Assembly (NCBI GenBank): GCA_900129595.1
Contig: FQWG01000003.1
Span: 124,001 to 188,000 of the forward strand
Direction: 5' to 3'
DNA from: Flavobacterium frigidimaris
GTDB taxonomy: Bacteria; Bacteroidota; Bacteroidia; Flavobacteriales; Flavobacteriaceae
Length of the DNA: 64,000 nucleotides
The stretch's first letter is position 1. Each line of letters starts with the position of its first letter. A model generated the notes under the pieces. The model saw only the letters and a program-made list of their open reading frames with translations, was not told the origin of the DNA and did no database searches. Positions 54,591 to 62,863 of this stretch are shown here, piece after piece. The translations under genes and the position numbers were made by a program.

Positions 54591-56519
54591 TTAATAGTGC
54601 CATCTCACAAAAGCTTCCATTGCTGCATATGTTGCTAAACCTAATTCCTGGTACAAGGCTGCAGTTTCAGCATTTCTGTCTTCGGCTCTTTGCCAGAATT
54701 CACGGGCATCAGTTCCCTGAAAAACGACACCGTCTTTTTGTGATTGGTGTTTGAAGATTCCGTGACGTTTTGCCAATACCTGATCCGGGCTCATTGGTAC
54801 TGCCATTTCAACTTCGTCAATTCCCCATTCCTGCCAAGCTCCACGGTACAGCCATAACCAGCAATCATCCATAAATGATTTTGGTTTCAGGGCCTTTACC
54901 GCTTCAAAAATAGCATCCAGACACACTTTGTGCGTTCCGTGCGGATCTGCTAAATCTCCTGCTGCATATATTTGATGTGGTTTAATTTTTTCGATTAAAT
55001 CCATGGTCAGTTGAATATCCTCCTGTCCGATTGGTTTTTTCTCGATTGTTCCGGTTTCATAAAATGGTAATTCCATAAAATGAATCTGATCGTCTGTTAA
55101 ACCAACAAAATGACTCGTTGCTCTCGCTTCTCCTTTTCTGATTAATCCTTTAATGTAACGAACTTCCGGAATATCTATTTCACTGTTCTTTTTATTCTCA
55201 AGGAAAGTTTGGGCCTTTTTGTAAATATCATCTGCTTCAGGACTTTTTATCGCAAATTTCTCATTGTAGTCGATAACGAATCTTGCAAAACGCAACGCTT
55301 CATCATCAGCAACTGCAATGTTTCCAGAGGTTTGATACGCTACATGCACATCATGTCCCTGTTCTTGCAGACGCATAAAAGTTCCTCCCATACTAATAAT
55401 ATCATCATCAGGATGCGGACTAAAAATCAATACACGTTTTCTTGCCGGTTCTGCTCTTTCCGGACGGTTAGAATCATCCGCATTTGGTTTCCCGCCTGGC
55501 CAGCCCGTAATTGTATTTTGTAATTTATTGAATATCTTAATATTGATATCGTATGCAGGACCTGAATCAGCCAGTAAATCACTCATACCGTGTTCGATAT
55601 AATCTGCATCAGTCAACATTAAAATTGGTTTTTTAAGCTGAAGTGCCAACCCTAAAACCGCTTTACGAGTCAATTTATCTGTCCAGATCACTTTTTCTAC
55701 CAACCATGGCTTGTTGATTCTGGTTAGTTTTGAAGATGCTTCTTTATCTAAAACAAAAACAGCATTATTATGTTCCTGTAAAAACGAAGCGGGTACACGA
55801 TTGGTAACCTCATCTTCTACAGATCTTTTTACAATATTAGCTTTTCCTTCTCCCCAAGCCAGTAAGATTACTCTTTTAGCTTCCATGATTTTTTTTACTC
55901 CAAGCGTGATTGCTGTTCTTGGCGTATTACTCAATCCGAAGAAATCTTTGCTTGCCGCAACTCTTGTAATATGATCTAAAGCGACTAAACGTGTTTTGGA
56001 GTTCTGTAAGGAACCGGATTCATTAAAACCAATATGTCCGTTACCACCAATTCCTAAAACCTGAAGATCGATTCCGCCTAAGGCTTCAATTTTTGCTTCA
56101 TATTCTGTACAGTAATCTGCGATTTGTTCTTTGGTTAAAAGTCCGTCCGGTACGTGAGCGTTTTCAGGTAAAATATCAACGTGATCAAACAGCAATTCTT
56201 TCATAAAACGAACGTAGCTGTTGATTGAGTTGGGCTCCATCGGATAATATTCATCCAGATTAAAACTGATTACGTTTTTAAAACTCAAACCTTCCTCTTT
56301 ATGCAAACGCACTAACTCAGCATACAATCCTTTTGGAGAAGATCCTGTTGCAAGACCTAATATGCAAGGCTTATTTTCTTTTTGTCTGGATTGAATTAAA
56401 GCCGCGATTTCCTGCGCTACTGCTTTTGATGCCTCGCCAGAATTTTCGAAAACAACCGTATTGATGTTTTCAAATCGCTTCTCGAATCCTGTCGCTTTGT
56501 CTATTTTACTTTTTAACAT
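54591..56519 (-). CDS. nagB: Glucosamine-6-phosphate deaminase fused to a PIG-L-type deacetylase domain
   Basis: 642 residues from the ATG at 56519; a longer frame overlaps the transporter stop. The N-terminal NagB domain (about 20-260) converts GlcN-6-P to fructose-6-P and ammonia; visible are VISFNLDEYYPM and GIGGNGHIGFNESGS. The C-terminal LmbE/PIG-L domain (about 360-600) has the zinc motif FSPHPDDDIISMGGTFM and PHGTHKVC, as in deacetylases of amino sugars. This fusion is characteristic of Bacteroidota. It follows the sugar transporter gene by 26 bp in one operon. Confidence 0.93.
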   Translation of the reverse strand: MLKSKIDKATGFEKRFENINTVVFENSGEASKAVAQEIAALIQSRQKENKPCILGLATGSSPKGLYAELVRLHKEEGLSFKNVISFNLDEYYPMEPNSINSYVRFMKELLFDHVDILPENAHVPDGLLTKEQIADYCTEYEAKIEALGGIDLQVLGIGGNGHIGFNESGSLQNSKTRLVALDHITRVAASKDFFGLSNTPRTAITLGVKKIMEAKRVILLAWGEGKANIVKRSVEDEVTNRVPASFLQEHNNAVFVLDKEASSKLTRINKPWLVEKVIWTDKLTRKAVLGLALQLKKPILMLTDADYIEHGMSDLLADSGPAYDINIKIFNKLQNTITGWPGGKPNADDSNRPERAEPARKRVLIFSPHPDDDIISMGGTFMRLQEQGHDVHVAYQTSGNIAVADDEALRFARFVIDYNEKFAIKSPEADDIYKKAQTFLENKKNSEIDIPEVRYIKGLIRKGEARATSHFVGLTDDQIHFMELPFYETGTIEKKPIGQEDIQLTMDLIEKIKPHQIYAAGDLADPHGTHKVCLDAIFEAVKALKPKSFMDDCWLWLYRGAWQEWGIDEVEMAVPMSPDQVLAKRHGIFKHQSQKDGVVFQGTDAREFWQRAEDRNAETAALYQELGLATYAAMEAFVRWHY

Positions 56520-56545
56520 GATATAGTTTTTTTTAATTCCTCTCG

Positions 56546-57925
56546 TTACATTTTCCAACTTCGATATTTATGACCTTTTATTGCATAAAAAAGAATCATT
56601 AAATAAGATGGCACCAACATTAAATAAGCAATCTGATTGCCGCTTTTTGAAATTTCAGCGGTTCCGTCTGCAATATTTGATGCATTTATATTTTCTGTGA
56701 TCAATCCGTAAAACAAAGGAAAAATGGCTCCTCCGATGATTCCCATAATCAACACAGCACTTCCAATTTTAGTATATCCTCCCAAATCTTCCAGTGCCAT
56801 TGGCCAGATTGCCGGCCAGCAAAGTGCATTTGCTAAACCTAATAATGCTACTAAAAGTATCACAACCGGCAAATTTGGAATCCCGGGTAACTGGATCATT
56901 ATTTTAGGCGAAATCAAAACAATTATAACCACTAAAATTAAACCTAAAAGTCCTGAAGCTTTTAAAGCGGTTACCTGGGACACATATTTTGGTATTAATG
57001 TTATTCCTAATATATACCCCACAACCATTGCTGACATGGTAAAGGAAGTTAACTTTAAATAAAAATTACCTTCTGTTCCATAAACTCCCAATTCTTTTCC
57101 GAAAGCTCCGATAGAATCTCCAGCCAAAACTTCGGCAGCCAAATACAACATTAAAGTAATTACTCCTAAAACCAGTTGCGGGCGTCTGAATGCATTTCTA
57201 ATTTGCTGAAAAATAGTCAAATGCGTTACATTCCCGTCTTCATCCAAATCAATTTCAGGCAATGGTGAAAGCTTGACTAAAAGTGCCAAAACCATTATAA
57301 TTAATCCCATATAAAGGTAAGGTCTTTGCAATTGTAATGCAAGTGTATTTAAAGCATTTGATTTTGAAACTGAATCCAGCATCGCAATTTTATCTGCTGT
57401 AAACTCCTGCATATTAGACAATACCAGAGCAGTTAGTATAAGCGGCGCTACAAATCCGGCCAGTTTATTTGCTATTCCCAAAACGCTGATTCTTGCTGCA
57501 GCACTTTCTCTTGGTCCAATTACGACCACATAAGGATTGGATGCGGTTTGCAAAATTGCCAAACCAGTTCCCATTACAAATAATGCAATCAAAAACAGTA
57601 AAAAAGTTCGGCTCTCAGCAGCAGGATAAAACATAAATGCACCGGCAGCAATGATTAATAAGCCTAACGAAATACCGTTTTTATACCCCACTTTTTCGAT
57701 CACCCAGGATGATGGAATCGCCATTACAAAATAAGCAATATAAAAAGCAAAAGTTACAAAATAAGCCTGAGAAGAGGTCAACTCGCACGCCAACTGAAAA
57801 AATGGAATCAAAGGTCCGTTAAGCCAGGTAACAAAACCCAAAATAAAAAATAATGCTGTTAGGATTACCATGGGAATAATGGTACTCCTTTTTTCTATTT
57901 GTAATGCATTTTCAATGTTTGACAT
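56546..57925 (-). CDS. FucP/GlcP-type sugar MFS transporter
   Basis: 459 residues with 12 predicted helices, of the FucP-like branch of the major facilitator superfamily (sugar/proton symport). Family features are the N-terminal FFILGFVTWLNGPLIPFFQLA, the FMYPAAESRTFLLFLIALFVMGTGLAILQTASNPYV segment and WPIWPMALEDLG-type late motifs. It imports a monosaccharide or amino sugar across the inner membrane; the substrate is unknown. It is cotranscribed with nagB; a 184-bp gap separates it from the nucleotidyltransferase gene upstream. Confidence 0.9.
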   Translation of the reverse strand: MSNIENALQIEKRSTIIPMVILTALFFILGFVTWLNGPLIPFFQLACELTSSQAYFVTFAFYIAYFVMAIPSSWVIEKVGYKNGISLGLLIIAAGAFMFYPAAESRTFLLFLIALFVMGTGLAILQTASNPYVVVIGPRESAAARISVLGIANKLAGFVAPLILTALVLSNMQEFTADKIAMLDSVSKSNALNTLALQLQRPYLYMGLIIMVLALLVKLSPLPEIDLDEDGNVTHLTIFQQIRNAFRRPQLVLGVITLMLYLAAEVLAGDSIGAFGKELGVYGTEGNFYLKLTSFTMSAMVVGYILGITLIPKYVSQVTALKASGLLGLILVVIIVLISPKIMIQLPGIPNLPVVILLVALLGLANALCWPAIWPMALEDLGGYTKIGSAVLIMGIIGGAIFPLFYGLITENINASNIADGTAEISKSGNQIAYLMLVPSYLMILFYAIKGHKYRSWKM

Positions 57926-57992
57926 AATACTTTTGGTTGATTGTTAATAGATTAGTTATTTTTTTCTATCTAAAATAACATCAACTTTTCTG

Positions 57993-58000
57993 CAAATATA
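57993..58000 (-). promoter_or_regulatory. -7 box (TATATTTG) upstream of the transporter-nagB operon
   Basis: On the minus strand TATATTTG matches TAnnTTTG, 67 bp before the transporter start. No -33 TTG at 19-21 bp is seen. Imperfect TGCAA...TTGCA elements surround it (57991-58005 and 58023-58037). The 184-bp gap implies an internal promoter. Confidence 0.4.
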
Positions 58001-58109
58001 TTGCAATTAAAACACAATTAAATGCATTTTTTTTGCAATTTTAAAACAAAAGTAGTCTAATAAGTTGTACTTATTCGTAAATTAGATATCAATTTTTTGT
58101 TAATTTTTT

Positions 58110-58985
58110 TTAAATACCCCAGTCCAAAACCGGGTAATATTGTTGTAAATAAGCCTTTACATCTGCAATATCTTCTTTGGCTGTTAAATCCGGAACATGC
58201 TCTGAAAACGGGATTCCCAAAGTTGTACCGGGATTCTCTTTTACTGAATTCAAAAGTACTGTTGGCAATTCTTTTTCGTCTCTTTCCGGATGAACGGGAC
58301 AATTTTTAAGATGTGTATATAAGGTGCTTCCGTTGAATTTGAAAGCATTCATACTGACTCTTATTTTTCCTTCAACATCTTTATAATCTGCTAAAACCGC
58401 TGCGGAAGGCTTTTCTAAAATATCTAATAACTGATTGTTTTTATCCAGTCTGGCAATGGCAAAACGCGAAATCCTTTCAGAAGGAAATTCTAATGCATCA
58501 CGATCATAAGCAATAAATGCATTTGGACTATTGGTCTCTCTCAATGCCAATAAAGCTTTTGCAGAATATAAATTATCGCTGTTACAAACTGAATATTGCT
58601 GTGTGTTTAATTCCGGAAACTGCTCTACGGCCTGAAACAAAGCATCGGCAGTACCAAATGGTTTTACTCTTCCTTCCGGGATATATTGCACGGCGAAGGA
58701 AATGTTGAGCCCGTAAAAATTATTGTTTACATCTTTACTTCCGTAAAACTCTTTAAACAACTCGCCTTGTTCACCAATAATAATATAAATATTTTTATAT
58801 CCTGCTTTCTTGGCATTCAATAAAAGATAATCCAATAAAGGTCTTCCGCTTGCTCCAACGCCAATCAAACCCTTGCTTCTTTCGTTTGCCTGTGCAATTT
58901 CTTCCGGCGATAAATTATCTAAAATGGCTTCTTTTTTCATACGGGATGATGCTCCACCCGCAAGAATTACTAAATTGTTGTGCAT
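58110..58985 (-). CDS. Sugar-1-phosphate nucleotidyltransferase
   Basis: 291 residues with the Rossmann-like nucleotidyltransferase fold. The signature loop is LAGGASSRMKKEAI, then the long insertion DNLSPEEIAQANERSKGLI; FGTADALFQAVEQF and the divalent-metal segment VCNSDNLYSAKALLAL follow. The family makes NDP-sugars from sugar-1-phosphate and NTP. It follows the GHMP kinase by 9 bp, which supplies a sugar-1-phosphate, so the two together should form a nucleotide sugar. The sugar and nucleotide are not deducible. Confidence 0.82.
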   Translation of the reverse strand: MHNNLVILAGGASSRMKKEAILDNLSPEEIAQANERSKGLIGVGASGRPLLDYLLLNAKKAGYKNIYIIIGEQGELFKEFYGSKDVNNNFYGLNISFAVQYIPEGRVKPFGTADALFQAVEQFPELNTQQYSVCNSDNLYSAKALLALRETNSPNAFIAYDRDALEFPSERISRFAIARLDKNNQLLDILEKPSAAVLADYKDVEGKIRVSMNAFKFNGSTLYTHLKNCPVHPERDEKELPTVLLNSVKENPGTTLGIPFSEHVPDLTAKEDIADVKAYLQQYYPVLDWGI

Positions 58986-58994
58986 ACTTATTTT

Positions 58995-60086
58995 TTAAAT
59001 TTCAATATTTTCAATAATTCTCACACCAGGATCTACAGTTACTGCATAAGCTTCTTCTGCTCCTGCTTCTAAAATAGCGCGGATTACTACATCCTCTTTT
59101 TCAGGATTCGCAATTACGACAATACTTCCGCCACCTCCGGAACCTACGATTTTAGCTCCGTATGCTCCTGCACGCAAAGCAGCATTGATCATATCATCAA
59201 TTCTCGGAACTGTAATTTTCAATAAATCACGCAACACTTCATGATGCTGATTCATTAATTCGCCAATTTTTTTAAGGTCTAAAACTGGTTTTTCAAATTC
59301 TTTTAAAGCTTCTTTGGTGTAATGATAATTTTTTATTGCAGCTTCGAAAACGGGAATCAACCGATCAGGCAGACAATTGCGATAACGATCTATATCTTCA
59401 ATTTTGGAAGTATTGAGGTCAAAATCAGGGAAATTTTGTTTGACAATGCCAATAGACATTAAGGCATTGCCTTTTATTTCTCCAATCAGGCCAATGGTTT
59501 CTTTGGGAACACCGGAAACTCCGGTTATCAGACCTTTTAAATCAGTTCTGATGATTTTATACGAAAAAGGATCTTTGGTGTTTATATACACAACATTTCC
59601 TACTCCAATGCTAAAATGATCCATCATTCCGCCCGGTTCTCCATGTTCTAAAACTTCAGATTCATAACCTACTTTCGAAATAAATTCAGGTGTCACTTCA
59701 GGATCAACTCCAAAAGCGGCAATTAAAAAACGAATCCATGCCATCAATAAAGCGGATGAACTTGATGTTCCGGAGTTAATAGGAATATATCCCGTAATTG
59801 TAATTGTATATCCCACATTTGGCACACAACCGTATCTGCGCAATACGCGCAATGAGGAGGCGAAATAATCCCGTGGTTCCAGTGTATCAAAAGTAGCGTC
59901 AATATTGATGATTCGGATTTCATCAATATCAATCATGTTCAGGACAAATGTATTGGTCTCATTTTGTTCTGCGCTTAATTTTATATTTCGATCAATTGCA
60001 CAGGCTATCACCGGCAATCCTAAATAATCCTGATGATCTCCAAAGAGACATGTCCGACCCGGGGCTAAGGAAGTAATTTTTTTCAC
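58995..60086 (-). CDS. GHMP (galactokinase-like) sugar kinase
   Basis: 363 residues. The three GHMP motifs are present: LAPGRTCLFGDHQDYLGLPVIACAID (galactokinase-type GDHxDY), the phosphate loop PINSGTSSSSALLMAW and the C-terminal KIVGSGGGGSIVVIA. It should phosphorylate a sugar at C1. The start is GTG at 60086. A promoter with paired LacI-type operators lies upstream (60176-60258), and the nucleotidyltransferase follows 9 bp later. The substrate is unknown. Confidence 0.88.
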   Translation of the reverse strand: MKKITSLAPGRTCLFGDHQDYLGLPVIACAIDRNIKLSAEQNETNTFVLNMIDIDEIRIINIDATFDTLEPRDYFASSLRVLRRYGCVPNVGYTITITGYIPINSGTSSSSALLMAWIRFLIAAFGVDPEVTPEFISKVGYESEVLEHGEPGGMMDHFSIGVGNVVYINTKDPFSYKIIRTDLKGLITGVSGVPKETIGLIGEIKGNALMSIGIVKQNFPDFDLNTSKIEDIDRYRNCLPDRLIPVFEAAIKNYHYTKEALKEFEKPVLDLKKIGELMNQHHEVLRDLLKITVPRIDDMINAALRAGAYGAKIVGSGGGGSIVVIANPEKEDVVIRAILEAGAEEAYAVTVDPGVRIIENIEI

Positions 60087-60175
60087 TTGAAAATTTTATA
60101 ATAAAACACTGCAAAACAAGTAAATACAATGTTGATTGGTTAGGAATTTATTTTATTTTTTTGGTTTTAATTCTA

Positions 60176-60206
60176 CGAAACTAGATATTATATTTTTATA
60201 AAACAA
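60176..60206 (-). promoter_or_regulatory. Promoter of the kinase-nucleotidyltransferase genes
   Basis: On the minus strand TTG (60206-60204, -33) and TAGTTTCG (60183-60176, -7, close to TAnnTTTG) are separated by 20 bp. An almost identical promoter, with the same spacing, precedes susC (62588-62618). The predicted start lies about 80 bp before the GTG at 60086. Confidence 0.78.
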
Positions 60207-60221
60207 GAAAAAAACCAAAAA

Positions 60222-60258
60222 TGTGCTCGAACACACTATATGAATGTTCTCGAGCACA
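60222..60258. promoter_or_regulatory. Paired LacI-type operators upstream of the kinase gene
   Basis: TGTGCTCGAACACA (60222-60235) and TGTTCTCGAGCACA (60245-60258) are two near-palindromic sites 23 bp apart, centre to centre. They lie 15 bp upstream of the -33 box of the kinase promoter and also about 45 bp upstream of the lacI -7 box on the other strand. The same pair, inverted, precedes susC. Confidence 0.82.
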
Positions 60259-60304
60259 CTAAATAATTCTTATTGATTTTTTTAAATAATTAAATCAAAG
60301 TTTC

Positions 60305-60312
60305 TATATTTG
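60305..60312 (+). promoter_or_regulatory. -7 box (TATATTTG) of the LacI-family gene, leaderless candidate
   Basis: An exact TAnnTTTG only 5 bp before the ATG at 60318, so the transcript would start at or within the start codon. No -33 TTG lies at the usual distance; a weak TTG is at 60273-60275. Confidence 0.5.
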
Positions 60313-60317
60313 CTTAT

Positions 60318-61358
60318 ATGGATAAAAAGTACACAATTAAGGATATAGCAAAAATGGCCGGGGTTTCTAAAGGAACTGTTGACAGGGTTTTGCATAACAG
60401 AGGAAAAGTATCTCCAACGGCATTAGAAAAAATAAATGAAGTCCTGAACGTCATAGATTACGAGCCCAACTTAATTGCGAGGAATTTAAAAAACACTAAA
60501 ATTTATCGCATTTGTGTTTTACTTCCGGATCCGGAAATTGATCCGTATTGGCTGCCATGCATAAACGGAATTCAGGAAGCAATGACTGAATTTAAAGCAT
60601 ACAGCGTGGTCATAGAAACGCACTTTTTTAATCCTGAAAGCACCAAATCATTCTTAAGCACGAACAACAATATAATAAAACAATCGCCTGATGCTGTTTT
60701 AATTGCTCCATTATTTCATAAAGAAACCCTGGAAATTGTAAAACAATACGACGAATTGGGTATTATGGTCAATACCTTTAATAATCAAATCGAAGCAGAA
60801 TCTATTAAAGGTTTTGTTGGACAGGACTTGTACAAAAGCGGACGTGTGGCTGCCAGCTTAATGAACCTTATTTTAACCGAAGGTCAAATTGCGATTATAC
60901 ACATTGACGAAAGCCTTAAAAATGCTGTTCACATGCAGGAAAAAGAAAAAGGTTTTAGAAATTATTTTGATGAGAAAAAGATTGCCGGTTTTTCTCTAAC
61001 TACTTTAAAACTTAAACATCCAAATGTTGAAACTAAGTTCTCCGCTTTTCTGGAAGAAAATCCAAATCTGAAAGGAATCTTTATAACCACTTCGAAAGCA
61101 TATCAGATTGCTTCTATTTTATCTCCTTTAACAAATAAAAAAATTGCGCTTATTGGCTACGATTTAGTCGAAAAAAATGTAAACTTCCTAAATCAGGGAT
61201 TGGTTCATTTTTTAATTCATCAAAATCAAAAAAGACAAGCATATTTAGGAGTAAGTACTTTGGCAGAGCATTTTATATTCCGCAAAGATATTCCGGAAAC
61301 AATTTTACTGCCTATTGATATTATAAATGTCGAAAATGCTTCGTTTTATGTATCGTAA
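60318..61358 (+). CDS. LacI-family transcriptional regulator
   Basis: 346 residues. The N-terminal LacI helix-turn-helix (YTIKDIAKMAGVSKGTVDRVLHNRGKVSPTALEKI) is followed by a periplasmic-binding-protein-like effector domain (IYRICVLLPDPEIDPYW..., KGIFITTSKAYQIASIL). It is divergent from the kinase gene and lies between two near-identical operator arrays (60222-60258 and 62535-62571), so it is their likely regulator. The effector is probably the sugar or a derivative of the glycan taken up by the adjacent SusC system. Confidence 0.93.
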   Translation: MDKKYTIKDIAKMAGVSKGTVDRVLHNRGKVSPTALEKINEVLNVIDYEPNLIARNLKNTKIYRICVLLPDPEIDPYWLPCINGIQEAMTEFKAYSVVIETHFFNPESTKSFLSTNNNIIKQSPDAVLIAPLFHKETLEIVKQYDELGIMVNTFNNQIEAESIKGFVGQDLYKSGRVAASLMNLILTEGQIAIIHIDESLKNAVHMQEKEKGFRNYFDEKKIAGFSLTTLKLKHPNVETKFSAFLEENPNLKGIFITTSKAYQIASILSPLTNKKIALIGYDLVEKNVNFLNQGLVHFLIHQNQKRQAYLGVSTLAEHFIFRKDIPETILLPIDIINVENASFYVS

Positions 61359-61367
61359 ATGATTTGT

Positions 61368-61504
61368 CACGAAGACACAAATAAAAATATTTTTATCAAT
61401 CTAAAGTCGCAAAGATTTTTACACAGTTATCATTTTTGTTCATTTCGACGTAAGGAGAAATAACAAACCAGCCTTAAAAAACTTTGCGCTCTAGTGTCTT
61501 CGTG
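61368..61504. repeat. Nested inverted repeat between convergent genes
   Basis: CACGAAGACAC (61368-61378) pairs perfectly with GTGTCTTCGTG (61494-61504); an inner pair GTCGCAAAGATTTTT (about 61406-61420) and AAAAAACTTTGCGC also matches. The GCAAAGATTTTT core recurs at 5911-5922. It lies between the ends of the lacI and CBM9 genes and could end transcription from both. Confidence 0.7.
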
Positions 61505-61515
61505 GCGAGCCATAA

Positions 61516-62154
61516 CTATTCCACCAAAACAAATTTGCCAAACGAAGAAGCGATATGAAAATTTGGTTTTTCGGTATTTGGATTGACCCACGAAATCCAG
61601 GTGGGTTCGTATTGCAGGTTTTGGGCCAGAGAAAATTTTGCCCTGTAAACACCTGCTTCAATCGTATTGTTCTGGATTAAATTTAGATCTCTTAAGGACT
61701 GAATACTAATTCTTCCCTGCACTGTAAATGAAATATCATCTTTTGAAGTAGTCACTTCTATCTCTTTTTTGGGCCACTTCCAGTCATAATCAAAATTCCT
61801 TTCCGGATATGCTTTAAAATCCATTATTCGTACCGCGGTATCTATTTCAAGACAATAATAGGGATTAAGAGAATCATTCGTCCTAAAAAACAATTCGACA
61901 CGATCTGAGTTCCCTATACTGTCAAAACTGCCATCTTTTTGGTCGATATAAACATCGGTATCAAAAACCCTGAAATTAAAATACAGATTATCCAAATCCC
62001 AAAGTGCCCTGAATTCTATTTTTGAAACCGGATCCTTTTTCCACGGAGAGCAAAAATCAGTTAAACAATTGGCTTTTTCCCAAAGAGATAAATCTAAAAT
62101 CTGCTTGTTATTTTTTAGGTTTTTATCTGCTAAAATTACTTGATATTCTTTCAC
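61516..62154 (-). CDS. CBM9-like carbohydrate-binding family protein
   Basis: 212 residues without a signal peptide. The beta-sandwich pattern of CBM9-like domains is visible: LWEKANCLTDFCSPWKKDPVSKIEFRALWDLDNLYFNFRVFDTDVYI, SDRVELFFRTNDSLNPYYCLEIDT and EPTWISWVNPNTEKPNFHIASSFGKFVLVE. The start is GTG at 62154. The lack of export signal is unusual for a carbohydrate-binding module; either it is cytoplasmic or the true start is missed. It is convergent to lacI within the carbohydrate locus. Confidence 0.8.
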   Translation of the reverse strand: MKEYQVILADKNLKNNKQILDLSLWEKANCLTDFCSPWKKDPVSKIEFRALWDLDNLYFNFRVFDTDVYIDQKDGSFDSIGNSDRVELFFRTNDSLNPYYCLEIDTAVRIMDFKAYPERNFDYDWKWPKKEIEVTTSKDDISFTVQGRISIQSLRDLNLIQNNTIEAGVYRAKFSLAQNLQYEPTWISWVNPNTEKPNFHIASSFGKFVLVE

Positions 62155-62534
62155 GATTTTGACACTTAATTTTTGTTAATTTTTTAACTATTTGAAATTT
62201 AAAACAGCTTAAAAACAATTGTTCTTTTTAGCCATTTTCACGATTACTAATGTAGTTTAAAAATTTAATAAAAAAAGTGGCCTGTTTCATAAAACGAAAT
62301 CGTCTTTACTTAATTTTTTTTCATCAATAAACCTATAAGAAAACACTGTTTAACTATTAATCTTTTAATGTGGCTAATGCGAAATTCACAACATTTTCAA
62401 CAAACACCTTTTATAAATGATCTAAACAACAGAATACTATAAAAAATACTCAAATTACCAATCGCTTTTATTTCTCAATTATTTTATAATAATCACAAGA
62501 ATTTAAGTCCAAAAAAACGTTTTGCATATTTTTA

Positions 62535-62571
62535 TGTGCTCGAGAACATTAATTTTGTGTGTTCGAGCACA
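62535..62571. promoter_or_regulatory. Paired LacI-type operators upstream of susC
   Basis: TGTGCTCGAGAACA (62535-62548) and TGTGTTCGAGCACA (62558-62571), 23 bp apart centre to centre, exactly as in the kinase promoter. Read in reverse complement the region matches 60176-60258 at about 74 of 84 aligned positions by my hand count. The -33 box lies 16 bp downstream. Confidence 0.85.
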
Positions 62572-62587
62572 TTTTTTGTGTTTTTTC

Positions 62588-62618
62588 TTGTTTAATAAAA
62601 ATATAATCGATAGTTTCG
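62588..62618 (+). promoter_or_regulatory. Promoter of susC
   Basis: TTG (62588-62590, -33) and TAGTTTCG (62611-62618, -7) with 20 bp between them; the same elements and spacing as the inverted copy at 60176-60206. The start codon is 245 bp further downstream, so the mRNA has a long leader. Confidence 0.78.
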
Positions 62619-62863
62619 TCACAGATTAATCTTAAAACTAAGTTAATTAACCGTTTTTTCAGGTGGATTTTATCATTAAAAAATGAAGAAAAAGGGAAGG
62701 AATAATAACGAATCAGACTAGAATTTAAGCTTCTTTTTTATCCGGAGAATAACTCAATTACAAACCAAATAAAAAACAAAACATGAATTTTCAACTAAAA
62801 AAAGAAATCTAAAACCTACAAACAGAAAAAACAAATTAATCATTAACCAAAACCATTTAAAGT

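Larger units (their letters stand above)
62155..62863. other. 709-bp regulatory region between CBM9 and susC
   Basis: No gene is seen. The right third holds the paired LacI-type operators (62535-62571) and the -33/-7 promoter of susC (62588-62618), then a long 5' leader of about 240 bp. The left part (62155-62530) is A/T-rich unique sequence with no recognised motif. Confidence 0.65.
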
